Shown: positions 26,718-36,370, counted from the first letter of the stretch. The stretch is DNA of 64,000 nt from M269 sp964640795 (GCA_964640795.1 CAZXIN010000023.1:19057-83056); one strand, 5' to 3'. The notes: a model not told the origin generated them from the letters alone. Numbers and translations are program-made.

Positions 26718-27650
26718 TTAACTGTCGATGACAGAAATGGGGTTAGATTGCTTAGCTTCGCCTTGATTGATAGCAATTTCAACACGTCGATTGCGTGCCC
26801 TTTCTTGCCCTGTTGCATTTCGTGTCAGTGGTGCGTTATCCGCACGCCCTACCACAGCCATTCGCCCTTCATCAAAACCCTCAGCTAAACGTAACTCCTC
26901 CGCTACCGCAACCGCCCTTTGAGCGGACAAGTCCCAATTAGAACGGTACAACTCGTTGGATATTTGTTGGTTATCGCTATGACCTGATACTTCTATCTCA
27001 CCAGGTACATCAGCAAGCAATTCACCAATCGTACGTAATATTGGTCTAAACTGAGGTTGTAAAAATGCAGAGCCGGCTGAAAAAGACCCGTTTTCTCTAA
27101 TTCGAATGGTAATCTGTTGCCCTAAAGACTCCAATTCAATCGCACCATCAAGCACCTGCTTCTCAAGTTGCTGAGCTATTTTCTTTAATAATTCATTCGT
27201 TTGCTGCTGGGAAGCTTGCTGACTTGCTTGAGCAGAAGACTGATCTGTTGCCGTTTGTTGTGCCTGACCACCTCGCTGAGTTCCTCGTTGTTTCTGGCGC
27301 CCTCCAGCCGAGTCCTCATCACCCGCTTGAAACTCAAGCATTTGCTGCGTCACTTCAATGGTTTGTTGCTGAATATTTTCAATAGGGGTTGGATCAGGGC
27401 GTCCAGGTCGAAACTCCATGGCTATAACACTGGTCCCTTTAGGAATATCTTTCACTTCGATTTTATTCTGAACACCGAAGGCGAATTTCATAGAACCAGC
27501 AATCTGCTTAAACTTGAGTACATCCATCTCCGAAAATGCTAGCAGCAATACAAAGAAGCACATGAGCAGAGACATTAGGTCTGCAAAGGTTCCCATCCAT
27601 GCAGGTAAGCCTTCAGGGGGGCATTTGGGGCACTCTTGTTCGTCAGACAT
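26718..27650 (-). CDS. pomB: Flagellar motor stator protein PomB (MotB family)
   Basis: A 310-aa stator subunit. One membrane helix near residues 18-42 carries the ion-binding Asp24 in WMGTFADLMSLLMCFFVLLL, matching Vibrio PomB. SGHSDNQQISNELYRSNWDL within residues about 195-300 is the OmpA-like peptidoglycan-binding domain. A glutamine-rich linker (QASQQASQQQTNEL) lies between them. With PomA it forms the channel that turns the flagellum; the close match to PomB suggests sodium drive (inference). It is 16 bp downstream of pomA. Confidence 0.93.
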   Translation of the reverse strand: MSDEQECPKCPPEGLPAWMGTFADLMSLLMCFFVLLLAFSEMDVLKFKQIAGSMKFAFGVQNKIEVKDIPKGTSVIAMEFRPGRPDPTPIENIQQQTIEVTQQMLEFQAGDEDSAGGRQKQRGTQRGGQAQQTATDQSSAQASQQASQQQTNELLKKIAQQLEKQVLDGAIELESLGQQITIRIRENGSFSAGSAFLQPQFRPILRTIGELLADVPGEIEVSGHSDNQQISNELYRSNWDLSAQRAVAVAEELRLAEGFDEGRMAVVGRADNAPLTRNATGQERARNRRVEIAINQGEAKQSNPISVIDS

Positions 27651-27666
27651 AATCGTTAATCAACTC

Positions 27667-28431
27667 TTATTCTTCTTCAGCGGCTGAGGCACGTTTACCT
27701 TCAGCAATGTAATTCTTCAATATTCCTTCAATAACTCTTGGGTTTTGACCATCAGCAATGCCCAAAATTCCATCAAGCACTAAACTTTGGTTCATTTTCT
27801 CTTCTTCTTTACGGTTACTTAGCTTAACAGCCATAGGTAAACAAATAACGTTTGCGAAAAAAGCACCGTAGAGTGTTGTTAGCAAAGCAACTGCCATGGC
27901 AGGCCCGATTGACTTTGGGTCATCCATGTTAGAAAGCATAGCAACCAAACCGATAAGCGTACCTATCATCCCCATAGCAGGAGCAACATCACCCATCGTT
28001 TTATAGATCATTGCACCAAACTCATGCCGCTCAGACGTCATTGTGATGTCTTTGGATAATGTTTGACGAACAACTTCAACGTCATGACCATCAACCAACA
28101 TATCAACACCCTTTTGCATAAAATCGTTATCGATTTCAGCTTCTTCAAGCGCCAGAAAGCCACCTTTTCGAGCTGCATCAGCCATATCGACAATTTTTTG
28201 AATAAGTTCTTCTGGTGGGGCAATTTTGAATTTAAAAGCTTTACCAGCCACTTTACCAGCGCCAAAAAACTGCCCCATAGTGAATTGAGATAAGACAACG
28301 AATAAAGTACCGCCGAATACAATCAATGTCGAAGGTACGTCAACAAACATCGCTATGTCACCAGCAGAAATCATAGCCATGACAATAAAGCCAATAGCGC
28401 CAATCATCCCAATAAGTGTTGCTAAATCCAC
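27667..28431 (-). CDS. pomA: Flagellar motor stator protein PomA (MotA family)
   Basis: A 254-aa inner-membrane protein with four helices, which with PomB makes the ion-conducting stator. Signature stretches are MDLATLIGMIGAIGFIVMAM, MADAARKGGFLALEE, VDGHDVEVVRQTLSKDI and the channel region GDVAPAMGMIGTLIGLVAML followed by TTLYGAFFANV, all close to Vibrio PomA. The start is GTG, with GGGAG six bases upstream. pomAB diverges from xseB, as in Vibrio species. Confidence 0.93.
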   Translation of the reverse strand: MDLATLIGMIGAIGFIVMAMISAGDIAMFVDVPSTLIVFGGTLFVVLSQFTMGQFFGAGKVAGKAFKFKIAPPEELIQKIVDMADAARKGGFLALEEAEIDNDFMQKGVDMLVDGHDVEVVRQTLSKDITMTSERHEFGAMIYKTMGDVAPAMGMIGTLIGLVAMLSNMDDPKSIGPAMAVALLTTLYGAFFANVICLPMAVKLSNRKEEEKMNQSLVLDGILGIADGQNPRVIEGILKNYIAEGKRASAAEEE

Positions 28432-28804
28432 TTTTAACTCCCAGCTATCTCAACATCCAAATGACCTAACTATTATTAACAGGCCACGTCTTATTTCAAC
28501 TAATAAATTGAATTATAAAACAAAATCAATTTATCTCTTTATAAATTCGCTGATTATTTCTACATGCAAGTTCCGTTGCTGTGCATAAAGACCAACAATC
28601 TGCTGTTAATCTTGCAGCTATCCACCAACCTTTAACTTATCGATAATGCACATAGGTAGCATGCGTCATAAATATCGCATGGCCTTAACATTTATCGACA
28701 TTCACGGTTAATTCTATAGCGTTAAAAGTGTTTGACCGCCTGATTCTGCTCAGGTAATGTGCCGTGTTCTCAATATGAGCCTTACAAAACGCAACGAACG
28801 CTTT
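28432..28804. other. Divergent promoter region between pomA and xseB
   Basis: This gap of about 370 bp separates pomA (minus) from xseB (plus). On the minus strand a perfect TATAAT lies at 28512-28517, about 80 bp before the pomA start; its -35 region is poor, so confidence in a sigma-70 promoter is moderate. I see no FliA-type site, RNA gene, or convincing open frame. The xseB open frame could extend upstream to 28757, but family length argues against it. Confidence 0.4.
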
Positions 28805-29053
28805 ATGACACAAACGAAAAAAGTTGAAAACTTATCTTTTGAGGATTCCATGCAAGAGCTAGAGGCTATAGTTGCTGCCATGGAAGAAGGTGATATGCCA
28901 CTTGAACAGGCATTGACCAGCTTTGAAAGAGGTATTCAATTAGCGAACAACAGCCAGCAAAAATTGAAGCAGGCAGAACAAAAGGTCGACATTCTATTAA
29001 GACAGAATGGGCAAGAAGAGCTTACTCCTTTCAATCCCTCTGAAACTGACTAA
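28805..29053 (+). CDS. xseB: Exodeoxyribonuclease VII small subunit
   Basis: An 82-aa protein that binds XseA, the large subunit, to degrade single-stranded DNA. The family pattern is complete: NLSFEDSMQELEAIVAAMEE, GDMPLEQALTSFERGIQLAN, and QQKLKQAEQKVDILL. An upstream in-frame ATG at 28757 would add 16 residues absent from the family, so ATG 28805 is chosen. It leads the xseB-ispA-dxs operon, with gaps of 19 and 11 bp, the usual order in gammaproteobacteria. Confidence 0.93.
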   Translation: MTQTKKVENLSFEDSMQELEAIVAAMEEGDMPLEQALTSFERGIQLANNSQQKLKQAEQKVDILLRQNGQEELTPFNPSETD

Positions 29054-29072
29054 CCTGAACTTGGAATAATTC

Positions 29073-29966
29073 ATGCCTGACTGGCAACATGCTCAGCAGC
29101 GTTATCAAGAACGCATCAACCAAAAGCTAGAATATAAGCTGCAACAACTATCAGATACCGCACCAAGGCTTAAGCAAGCAATGCAGTACGGTTTGTTAAT
29201 TGGAGGCAAGCGCATTCGCCCCTTCCTTGTCTATGCAGCAGGAGAGATGCTAAGTGCAGAACTCTCCTCTCTGGACTCATGTGCGACAGCTCTGGAATGC
29301 GTGCATGCGTTTTCGTTAATTCATGACGACCTTCCAGCAATGGACGATGATGATCTTCGTCGAGGGAAACCAACTTGTCACATCGCATTTGACGAAGCAA
29401 CTGCGATATTAGCTGGTGATGCATTGCAAACACTCGCATTTGATATTCTGGCCCATGATGAAGCACTCGAATCTTCTTCTGAGAAAAAGCTAGCTCTTTT
29501 AAAAATACTAACGCAAGCAACGGGTTATGAAGGAATGTGTGGTGGCCAATCAATGGATATGGATGCCACAGACACCCTCATTACTCTTGAACAACTAGAG
29601 GCATTGCAACAACGTAAAACAGGCGCATTAATACAAGCCGCATTGCAGATGGCCTATATAGCCTCACCCGTTGAATCTAAGGATGTATTAGATAGCCTTT
29701 CAACCTATGGACGTGCTGTAGGATTGGCTTTTCAAGTTCAAGACGATATTCTCGACGTCACATCAGACACTGAAATACTAGGCAAACCGCAGGGCTCAGA
29801 TCTGGAATCCAATAAAAGCACCTACCCTAATCTATTGGGTTTAGAAGGCGCACAGGCATTTGCTCAAGAACTTTATCAGCAAGCACTACAAGCTTTGTCG
29901 ACTTTACCTTACAATACGAAGGTTTTAGAGTCTTTCGCTAGCTATATTATCAACAGAAATAAATAA
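29073..29966 (+). CDS. ispA: Farnesyl diphosphate synthase (IspA)
   Basis: A 297-aa polyprenyl synthase that condenses isopentenyl with dimethylallyl and geranyl diphosphate to make farnesyl diphosphate. The first aspartate-rich motif is HDDLPAMDDDDLRRGKPTCH (Asp85-Asp86 start), and the second is FQVQDDILDVTSD (about residues 222-234). GLLIGGKRIRPFLVY is the substrate-binding block. The ribosome site is GGA with seven-base spacing. In the operon with xseB and dxs. Confidence 0.95.
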   Translation: MPDWQHAQQRYQERINQKLEYKLQQLSDTAPRLKQAMQYGLLIGGKRIRPFLVYAAGEMLSAELSSLDSCATALECVHAFSLIHDDLPAMDDDDLRRGKPTCHIAFDEATAILAGDALQTLAFDILAHDEALESSSEKKLALLKILTQATGYEGMCGGQSMDMDATDTLITLEQLEALQQRKTGALIQAALQMAYIASPVESKDVLDSLSTYGRAVGLAFQVQDDILDVTSDTEILGKPQGSDLESNKSTYPNLLGLEGAQAFAQELYQQALQALSTLPYNTKVLESFASYIINRNK

Positions 29967-29977
29967 AAGAATTATTA

Positions 29978-31840
29978 ATGACCCTCGATTTATCACACTA
30001 CCCTCTCCTTTCTTTAGCAGACCGTCCTGAGCAATTGCGGGAGCTACCACAAGAGCAGCTTGAGGAGTTTAGTCAAGAACTGAGACAGTATTTGCTTGCT
30101 AGTGTGAGTGAAAGTAGTGGTCATTTTGCTTCAGGATTAGGCACTGTTGAGTTAACAGTTGCTTTGCATTACGTCTACAACACACCATTTGATAGGCTCA
30201 TTTGGGATGTAGGCCATCAAGCTTACCCACATAAAATCCTCACAGGTCGCCGTGACCGGATGACAACTATTCGTAAAAAGAATGGCTTGCATCCATTCCC
30301 ATGGCCACCGGAGAGTGAATTCGATACCTTCGCTGTTGGACATTCGTCAACCTCCATTAGTGCTGCATTAGGTATGGCAATAGCAGCCGAGAAAGAAGCG
30401 CTAGGTCGTAAAATTGTTGCCGTTATTGGTGATGGTGCGATGACGGCAGGCATGGCTTTCGAAGCGATGAATCACGCCGGTGATATCAATAAAGACATGA
30501 TTGTGGTTTTAAATGACAACGAAATGTCTATATCTGAAAATGTGGGGGCACTGAATAGTCACTTAGCCCGTTTATTAACAGGTAACTTTTTCAACTCGAT
30601 AAGAGATGGTGGTAAAAAACTGCTAAGCAATGTACCGCCCATTAAAGAATTCGCGAGTAGAGCGGAAGAACATATTAAAGGTATGGTTGTTCCTGGCACA
30701 ATATTCGAAGAACTAGGATTTCATTATATTGGCCCTATAGACGGTCATGATGTTAATGCTGTCGTAGATACATTGCGTAATATGCGTAAGCGTACTGGCC
30801 CGCAAATACTGCATGTCGTGACCAAAAAAGGTAAGGGTTACGAGTCAGCAGAAAAAGACCCGATTAAATTTCATGCTGTCCCTAAATTTAATCCTAAAGA
30901 TCAAACACTGCCTAAATCTTCATCATCAAAACCAACTTATTCAAAAATATTTGGCGATTGGCTTTGTGATATGGCTAAGCAAGATGACAAACTTATCGCC
31001 ATTACGCCAGCCATGCGAGAAGGCTCAGGCATGGTGAGGTTCTCACAAGAACACCCTGACAAATATATTGATGTCGCCATTGCTGAGCAACATTCGGTCA
31101 CGCTGGCGGCAGGGATAGCAAGAGAAGGAATGAACGCCATTGTGGCTATTTACTCAACCTTCTTACAACGTGGATATGATCAACTTATTCATGATGTTGC
31201 ACTACAAAATTTACCGATTTTGTTTGCGATTGACCGCGCTGGAATAGTTGGGGCCGATGGTCCAACACATCAAGGTGCTTTCGATCTTACTTTTATGCGT
31301 TGTGTTCCAAATATGATAATTATGACACCGTCTGGTGAGAATGAATGTCGTCAAATGTTATATACTGGACATAAGCTTAATCAACCCGCAGCTGTTCGTT
31401 ACCCCAGAGGAACAGGGTATGGACAGACTCTGATTGAAGAAATGACCGAAATTGAAGTAGGTAAGGCTTTGCTATTACAAGATGGCAAGAAAGTCGCTTT
31501 GCTGAACTTCGGTACATTGTTACCTTTCGCGCAGGAAGTTGCTGATAGTCGAGGTTATGCACTCGTTGATATGCGCTTTGTTAAACCTATAGACGAAGCA
31601 TTGTTAACAAACTTAGCTAAAGACTATGACACCTTCGTTACGCTTGAAGATAATGCAATCATGGGCGGAGCGGGCAGTGCCGTCGGGGAATATATCCTGA
31701 AGCACCAGCTGCCTGTTAAGTTGCTGAATATAGGTTTACCCGACCAGTTTATTATGCAGGGAACACAAGAAGAAATGTACACTGAACTAGGCTTAGATGC
31801 TTTAGGTATCCAGTGCCAGATAGACAAATTCTTGATTTAA
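29978..31840 (+). CDS. dxs: 1-deoxy-D-xylulose-5-phosphate synthase
   Basis: A 620-aa thiamine-diphosphate enzyme that joins pyruvate and glyceraldehyde-3-phosphate, the first step of the MEP isoprenoid pathway. The family signatures are SSGHFASGLGTVELTVALHY, the diphosphate/metal motif GDGAMTAGMAFEAMNHAGD then NDNEMSIS, and the catalytic glutamate in DVAIAEQHSVTLAAG. Length matches other Dxs proteins. It ends the xseB-ispA-dxs operon; the next gene starts 60 bp further on. Confidence 0.97.
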   Translation: MTLDLSHYPLLSLADRPEQLRELPQEQLEEFSQELRQYLLASVSESSGHFASGLGTVELTVALHYVYNTPFDRLIWDVGHQAYPHKILTGRRDRMTTIRKKNGLHPFPWPPESEFDTFAVGHSSTSISAALGMAIAAEKEALGRKIVAVIGDGAMTAGMAFEAMNHAGDINKDMIVVLNDNEMSISENVGALNSHLARLLTGNFFNSIRDGGKKLLSNVPPIKEFASRAEEHIKGMVVPGTIFEELGFHYIGPIDGHDVNAVVDTLRNMRKRTGPQILHVVTKKGKGYESAEKDPIKFHAVPKFNPKDQTLPKSSSSKPTYSKIFGDWLCDMAKQDDKLIAITPAMREGSGMVRFSQEHPDKYIDVAIAEQHSVTLAAGIAREGMNAIVAIYSTFLQRGYDQLIHDVALQNLPILFAIDRAGIVGADGPTHQGAFDLTFMRCVPNMIIMTPSGENECRQMLYTGHKLNQPAAVRYPRGTGYGQTLIEEMTEIEVGKALLLQDGKKVALLNFGTLLPFAQEVADSRGYALVDMRFVKPIDEALLTNLAKDYDTFVTLEDNAIMGGAGSAVGEYILKHQLPVKLLNIGLPDQFIMQGTQEEMYTELGLDALGIQCQIDKFLI

Positions 31841-31899
31841 GGCTTAGCATAGCTCGCCGGGAAACCACTGATTTATAGTTTAACGAATAAGGTTTTCCG

Positions 31900-33921
31900 A
31901 TGAAAAAGACACTGTTAGCCGCATCGACAGTTTGCTTACTTGCCAGCACTTACTCGCACTCGAATGATTACATCCTCATGGATGAAAATAATCCAGCGAG
32001 CGCCCTACTTTTAAGTAAGCTAGAACGTCCTACTAACTTTTCCTCGTTGCAAGAAGAAGACACCTTTGTTGATGTTATGTTCTTTTTCCAAAATGGTTAT
32101 GTTGATGTTTTAGGTCAACAAGTTGCTCATACCAGAATTACAGAGTGGGTAGATACCATAAACTCAGTTGCTGTTGAGCAAAACATGGGATTCCAACTTC
32201 GCATTACCAACGCATTAATTGCTCCCAGCATTGGTGACGAACTTTTATTGGAAGACGAAACAGACGAAAACGATGAGATTGTTACGTTGGGAGCATCAAC
32301 ACTGTTCTTCAACGCGGTTTTTAATCCTAACGCCAACTCAGGAACCCCCTTCCCTGAATTCGACATATACAATGCATATGGAGCAGATATCGCGATTTAT
32401 GTACGTGATTTCAGAGAATCTGACGACATAGGCAATGTTCTGGGTAGAGCGTCTTTTGGTGGCCCAGTCAACATGATCTTTGACCGCTTTAATGGTACGC
32501 CAAGCGGTGCAGAAAGAATCTTTGATGCCGTATTTACTCATGAAATTGGCCACAACTTAGGCGCTGGCCATGAGGTAGATATTGATGACAACCCTCCAAC
32601 AGCTGAAGTTGATGCACATGCAGCTACCTGTGGCGGCAATAACACCATCATGTTTAGCGCTCTTGGTAATTCGACATTAACGTCATATTCAGATCCAGAG
32701 CTGATGAACAATAATGAGTTTTGTGGTGAAGAAGGGCTTGAGAATAATAGGCGCGTTATTATAGAAAATGCCATGATGACTTCTTTAAGAGGCACAGCAG
32801 CGGTAAGCGTCGGCCAATTTAGCTTTTCTGCAGCAGAGTTCAATGCGACTGAACAAGATGGCACAGCAGTTATAACAGTTACGAGAGACGGTGATATATC
32901 AGACTCTGCAGAAGTAGAAGTCGCTCTTTTTGATGGCACCGCAATCCAAGGTGGTGACTTTATTAATGGCATTGCTCGTGCAACCTTTGAAGCTGGCGAA
33001 TCAATAACGACTGTCGACTTTGATCTTATAGAAGATTCTTTAGATGAAGGACAAGAACAAGCGAATCTAATACTGCGTTATCCATTGCGTGGAGAACTAG
33101 GCACACAAGCTTCTGCCAATCTCAATATCGCCGATGGCGTTGCTGGAAACATTGGTACGGTTAACGTTGCCAATGTTGCGACAGTAACTGAAGGCCAGAA
33201 TATTGTTTTGTCTATGGAACGTGTTAACGGCTCTGACGGTGAACTTGTCGTCAATATCCAAACAGACGATCAAAGTGCATTTACCGGTCAGGATTATAGG
33301 GCATTTAACGAATCAGTCGTATTTGCTGCCGGACAAACAAATCAAACAATTAATATAGAAACCATTGACGATGCTCTCTCTGAAATTACTGAAAGCTTCG
33401 CGATATCGGTCACGAGTGAACAAACACAAGTTGTCGGTGGCCAACAAGTTGCCATCATACAAGACAATGAGCCGGCTGCTGGCCAGTTCAATATATCGGT
33501 AAGTGCCAATTCGGTTAGCGAGAGTGCAGGTTCAATCACCGTTATCATCGATCGTGTTAACGGCACTGCTGGCGAAGCTAGCTTACGGGTCACCACTCAA
33601 GGTGGAGGAAATAGTATTGTTCAACTTGACGAAATTGTTACCTTCGAAGACGGACAAACTCAAGAGACTGTGAATATCACGATCAACGATGACAACGTGG
33701 AAGAAATTGATCAAATGATTACTGTCACACTAGAAGCCGTTGGTAACGAAAATGTAGTCACCTCTTTTACTACATTCTTTGTTCTTGATAACGACTCAGG
33801 GGATACAACGCCTCCACCAGCACCAACAACACAAGATTCATCTGGTGGCGGTGGTGGCAGTACAAGTGTCCTAGGATTATTAGCCATGTCACTTGCCTTA
33901 TATAGAAGGCGCAAGCAATAG
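31900..33921 (+). CDS. Secreted metzincin protease with Calx-beta domains and GlyGly-CTERM anchor
   Basis: A 673-aa exported protein. A signal peptide of about 20 residues precedes a metzincin domain with the zinc motif HEIGHNLGAGH (His214, Glu215, His218, His224) and a probable Met-turn at Met251 (NNTIMFSALG). Three Calx-beta-like repeats follow (about 305-400, 410-510, 525-625; for example SVSESAGSITVIIDRVNGTA). The C-terminus is a Gly-rich tract, a hydrophobic segment VLGLLAMSLAL and YRRRKQ, the GlyGly-CTERM sorting signal cut by rhombosortase and linked to type II secretion. Ribosome site AAGG, seven bases from ATG. Substrates unknown. Confidence 0.88.
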   Translation: MKKTLLAASTVCLLASTYSHSNDYILMDENNPASALLLSKLERPTNFSSLQEEDTFVDVMFFFQNGYVDVLGQQVAHTRITEWVDTINSVAVEQNMGFQLRITNALIAPSIGDELLLEDETDENDEIVTLGASTLFFNAVFNPNANSGTPFPEFDIYNAYGADIAIYVRDFRESDDIGNVLGRASFGGPVNMIFDRFNGTPSGAERIFDAVFTHEIGHNLGAGHEVDIDDNPPTAEVDAHAATCGGNNTIMFSALGNSTLTSYSDPELMNNNEFCGEEGLENNRRVIIENAMMTSLRGTAAVSVGQFSFSAAEFNATEQDGTAVITVTRDGDISDSAEVEVALFDGTAIQGGDFINGIARATFEAGESITTVDFDLIEDSLDEGQEQANLILRYPLRGELGTQASANLNIADGVAGNIGTVNVANVATVTEGQNIVLSMERVNGSDGELVVNIQTDDQSAFTGQDYRAFNESVVFAAGQTNQTINIETIDDALSEITESFAISVTSEQTQVVGGQQVAIIQDNEPAAGQFNISVSANSVSESAGSITVIIDRVNGTAGEASLRVTTQGGGNSIVQLDEIVTFEDGQTQETVNITINDDNVEEIDQMITVTLEAVGNENVVTSFTTFFVLDNDSGDTTPPPAPTTQDSSGGGGGSTSVLGLLAMSLALYRRRKQ

Positions 33922-33931
33922 AATAAGCATC

Positions 33932-33967
33932 GGTTGAAGGGCTAGTGCACCTGCACTGGCCTTAACC
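33932..33967. terminator. Terminator-like hairpin between convergent genes
   Basis: GGTT-AAGG-AGTGCA pairs with TGCACT-GGCCTT-AACC around a two-base loop with small mismatches. It lies between the metzincin gene (plus) and pgpA (minus). The stem is strong but neither side has a clear T-tract, so termination efficiency is uncertain. Confidence 0.5.
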
Positions 33968-34010
33968 AACAATAAATCAACACGCTCTAGTTACTTTTAC
34001 TTCATTCGAA

Positions 34011-34502
34011 TTAAACTGGAAGAACCTGCCAATAAAGCAAAGCATGTAAACAACCACAAGCAGCTATCCCAGCAACAATATCGTCAAGCATGATGCCTAA
34101 CCCGCCTTCCAAATGCTTATCTAAGTAACTAATAGGCCATGGCTTTAAAATATCGAAAAAGCGAAAAAGTAAAAAGCCTGCAAGTGCCGTTTGCCAATGC
34201 ATTGTCACCCCGATAAAAGTCACTAACATACCGGCAATTTCGTCCCACACAATGCTTGAATGGTCATGAACCCCCATATCATCAGCCGTTTTACCGCAAA
34301 GCCAAATACCAACAATCGTCGAGGCAATCGCAATAAGTATGATACTAATTAACGGGAGGAATGAGACAGCATAGACAATAGGTAGGGCCGCCAGAGAACC
34401 AAATGTTCCAGGCATAATACGCGCCAAACCAGAACCAAACCCCAAAGCAAGAAAATGAATGGGGTTAGCAAGACTCAGCTTTGCGCGTAGAGACTTATCC
34501 AT
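34011..34502 (-). CDS. pgpA: Phosphatidylglycerophosphatase A
   Basis: A 163-aa inner-membrane enzyme that dephosphorylates phosphatidylglycerophosphate to phosphatidylglycerol. The family blocks are FLALGFGSGLARIMPGTFGS near the N-terminus, DHSSIVWDEIAGMLVTFIGV, FRFFDILKPWPI and GLGIMLDDIVAGI, with three to four hydrophobic segments. I use ATG 34502, which overlaps the thiL stop by one base (TGATG); a GTG one codon upstream is equally possible. Last gene of the rib-nusB-thiL-pgpA operon. Confidence 0.95.
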   Translation of the reverse strand: MDKSLRAKLSLANPIHFLALGFGSGLARIMPGTFGSLAALPIVYAVSFLPLISIILIAIASTIVGIWLCGKTADDMGVHDHSSIVWDEIAGMLVTFIGVTMHWQTALAGFLLFRFFDILKPWPISYLDKHLEGGLGIMLDDIVAGIAACGCLHALLYWQVLPV

Positions 34503-35464
34503 CACGCAAAATGTTGATAGCCACTTTCGTTAATATGATAGGGCTCGTTTTCAAATTTAAGCTCCAACTTTTCAGGCATGCCATTCAGTTGGCCAATACA
34601 AGTAGCGCTCACATTGGAGGTTGTTAAAGCAACATCCAGATTACCTTTTTGCTCTTCAGGTAAGGTAAATAAAAGCTCATAATCGTCGCCAGCACTTAAT
34701 GCATAGCGAAGACCTTCGGACAAATCTACTGTGTCTAACATGGGCTGAGACAACGGCAGCTTATCAACATGAATCACGGCACCACAATTCGATGCGTTCA
34801 GCATATGCTTAATATCCGACAACAAACCGTCAGACACATCAATGCAAGAATGTGCCAAACGCCTCAGAGTTGTACCAGCCAGTACACGAGGGGTTGGATA
34901 ATTCAATCGACCTAATAAATATTCTTTATTCGATGCGCTAGCCTGACGTTTCCCTTGAGCCAAGTCCAACCCTAACCCAGCATCTCCTAACGCACCAGTC
35001 ACATACAACCAATCGCCTGGACGCGCAGTGCTTCTTTTAAGCGCTTGATCTTTAGGAATAAAACCTTGTGCTGTAATAGTAATGGTCAAAGGTCCATTGA
35101 CGGTATCACCGCCAATTAATTGCACACCATAATATTCCGTAATCTCATGTAAGCCAGAAGAAAACTCACTCAACCACTCTTCATCCGCTTCAGGTAGACT
35201 TAAAGATAAGCTTACCCAAGCAGGCTCAGCACCCATCGCAGCAAGATCACTCAAATTAACAGCAATCGCTTTATGTGCAATCGCCTTAGGCTCAGTATCT
35301 TCTGGAAAATGGACGCCCGAAACCAAAGTATCGGTGGTTACCACTAATGATTGACCTTCGGGTACATTAGTCACCGCGCAATCATCACCAATACCTATAT
35401 CAACATCGCGCCTTTGATATTTGCTCGACTTAAAGAAGCTTTCAATAATACTGAATTCTTTCAA
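34502..35464 (-). CDS. thiL: Thiamine-monophosphate kinase
   Basis: A 320-aa kinase making thiamine diphosphate from thiamine monophosphate with ATP. The signatures are IGIGDDCAVTNVPEGQSLVV, TDTLVSGVHFPEDTEPKAIA, HKAIAVNLSDLAAMGAEP, LIGGDTVNGPLTITITAQGF and SHSCIDVSDGLLSDIKHML. It lies ten bases after nusB, in the usual nusB-thiL-pgpA order. Confidence 0.96.
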   Translation of the reverse strand: MKEFSIIESFFKSSKYQRRDVDIGIGDDCAVTNVPEGQSLVVTTDTLVSGVHFPEDTEPKAIAHKAIAVNLSDLAAMGAEPAWVSLSLSLPEADEEWLSEFSSGLHEITEYYGVQLIGGDTVNGPLTITITAQGFIPKDQALKRSTARPGDWLYVTGALGDAGLGLDLAQGKRQASASNKEYLLGRLNYPTPRVLAGTTLRRLAHSCIDVSDGLLSDIKHMLNASNCGAVIHVDKLPLSQPMLDTVDLSEGLRYALSAGDDYELLFTLPEEQKGNLDVALTTSNVSATCIGQLNGMPEKLELKFENEPYHINESGYQHFA

Positions 35465-35474
35465 ATGCTTTATC

Positions 35475-35897
35475 TTACTCTTTTTCGTGTTTGCGCAGTG
35501 TCTTTATTGCTTTATCCAACACACCATTGACAAATTTATGACTTTCTTCAGCGCCGAAAGTCTTAGCCAACTCTATGGCTTCATTGATCACCACTTTGTA
35601 GGGTACATCAATGCGCTGTTTAAGCTCATAAGTTGCAATTCGCAAAATCGCTTTCTCTATAGGATCAAGCTCTTCAGGAAGACGACCAAGGTAAGGCTTT
35701 ATTATTGTGTCTAATTCTTCAAATCCAGACACGACTTCGCGCAATAGCTCTTGAAAGAAGACCATATCAACCTTTGACATGTCATTAGTTGTCGCAATAT
35801 GAAGCTCCACTTGCTCCACATTGTTATTGGTCATTTGCCATGAATAGATGGCTTGAACAGCAAGCGCTCTTGCTTTACGACGTCCAGCTGGTTTCAT
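35475..35897 (-). CDS. nusB: Transcription antitermination factor NusB
   Basis: A 140-aa all-helical RNA-binding protein that with NusE/S10 supports rRNA antitermination. The N-terminal PAGRRKARALAVQAIYSWQM contains the arginine-rich RNA-contact block, and PYKVVINEAIELAKTFGAEE then SHKFVNGVLDKA is the conserved C-terminal block. Its ATG overlaps the ribH stop by one base (TAATG), so the genes are coupled. Confidence 0.96.
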   Translation of the reverse strand: MKPAGRRKARALAVQAIYSWQMTNNNVEQVELHIATTNDMSKVDMVFFQELLREVVSGFEELDTIIKPYLGRLPEELDPIEKAILRIATYELKQRIDVPYKVVINEAIELAKTFGAEESHKFVNGVLDKAIKTLRKHEKE

Positions 35898-36370
35898 TAT
35901 GCTTCTTCGATCATTGAGATAACATTGACCATCTCAAGCGCACCTAATGTCGCTTCAGATCCCTTATTACCTGCTTTAGTACCTGAACGTTCAATAGCTT
36001 GTTCAATGCTGTCTACAGTCAATACACCAAAAGCGACTGGTATACCAAATTCCAACGACACTTGAGCAAGGCCTTTATTACACTCACCTGCCACATAGTC
36101 AAAATGCGGCGTGCCGCCACGAATGACAGCACCAAGTGCAATAATGGCGTCAAATTGGCCTTTTTCGGCTAGCTTTTTAGCAACAACAGGGAGTTCATAA
36201 GCACCAGGTACTCTAACGACTGTAATATCATCAGAATTTACTTCACCGTGGCGCTCAAGCGTATCTAAAGCACCATCAACAAGGCTTTCAACAACAAAAC
36301 TATTAAAGCGAGAAACCACAATGGCAAACTTCTTGCCGGTTGCGCGTACATTTCCTTCAATGACATTCAT
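35897..36370 (-). CDS. ribH: 6,7-dimethyl-8-ribityllumazine synthase
   Basis: A 157-aa enzyme for the penultimate step of riboflavin synthesis. The conserved pieces are VVSRFNSFVVESLVDGAL, VRVPGAYELPVVAKKLAEKG, ALGAVIRGGTPHFDYVAGEC (with the catalytic histidine in HFDYV), and FGVLTVDSIEQAIERSGTKA. Length is usual. The 119-bp gap to the upstream ribBX gene contains a CTATATTATG stretch on the minus strand that could be an extra promoter. Confidence 0.96.
   Translation of the reverse strand: MNVIEGNVRATGKKFAIVVSRFNSFVVESLVDGALDTLERHGEVNSDDITVVRVPGAYELPVVAKKLAEKGQFDAIIALGAVIRGGTPHFDYVAGECNKGLAQVSLEFGIPVAFGVLTVDSIEQAIERSGTKAGNKGSEATLGALEMVNVISMIEEA

Noticed and set aside
26718..28431. Proton-type MotAB rather than PomAB
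   Set aside because: Close sequence match to Vibrio PomA/PomB, including the Asp24 context and the divergent xseB neighbour.
28757..28804. Longer N-terminus for XseB
   Set aside because: The extra 16 residues are absent from the family.
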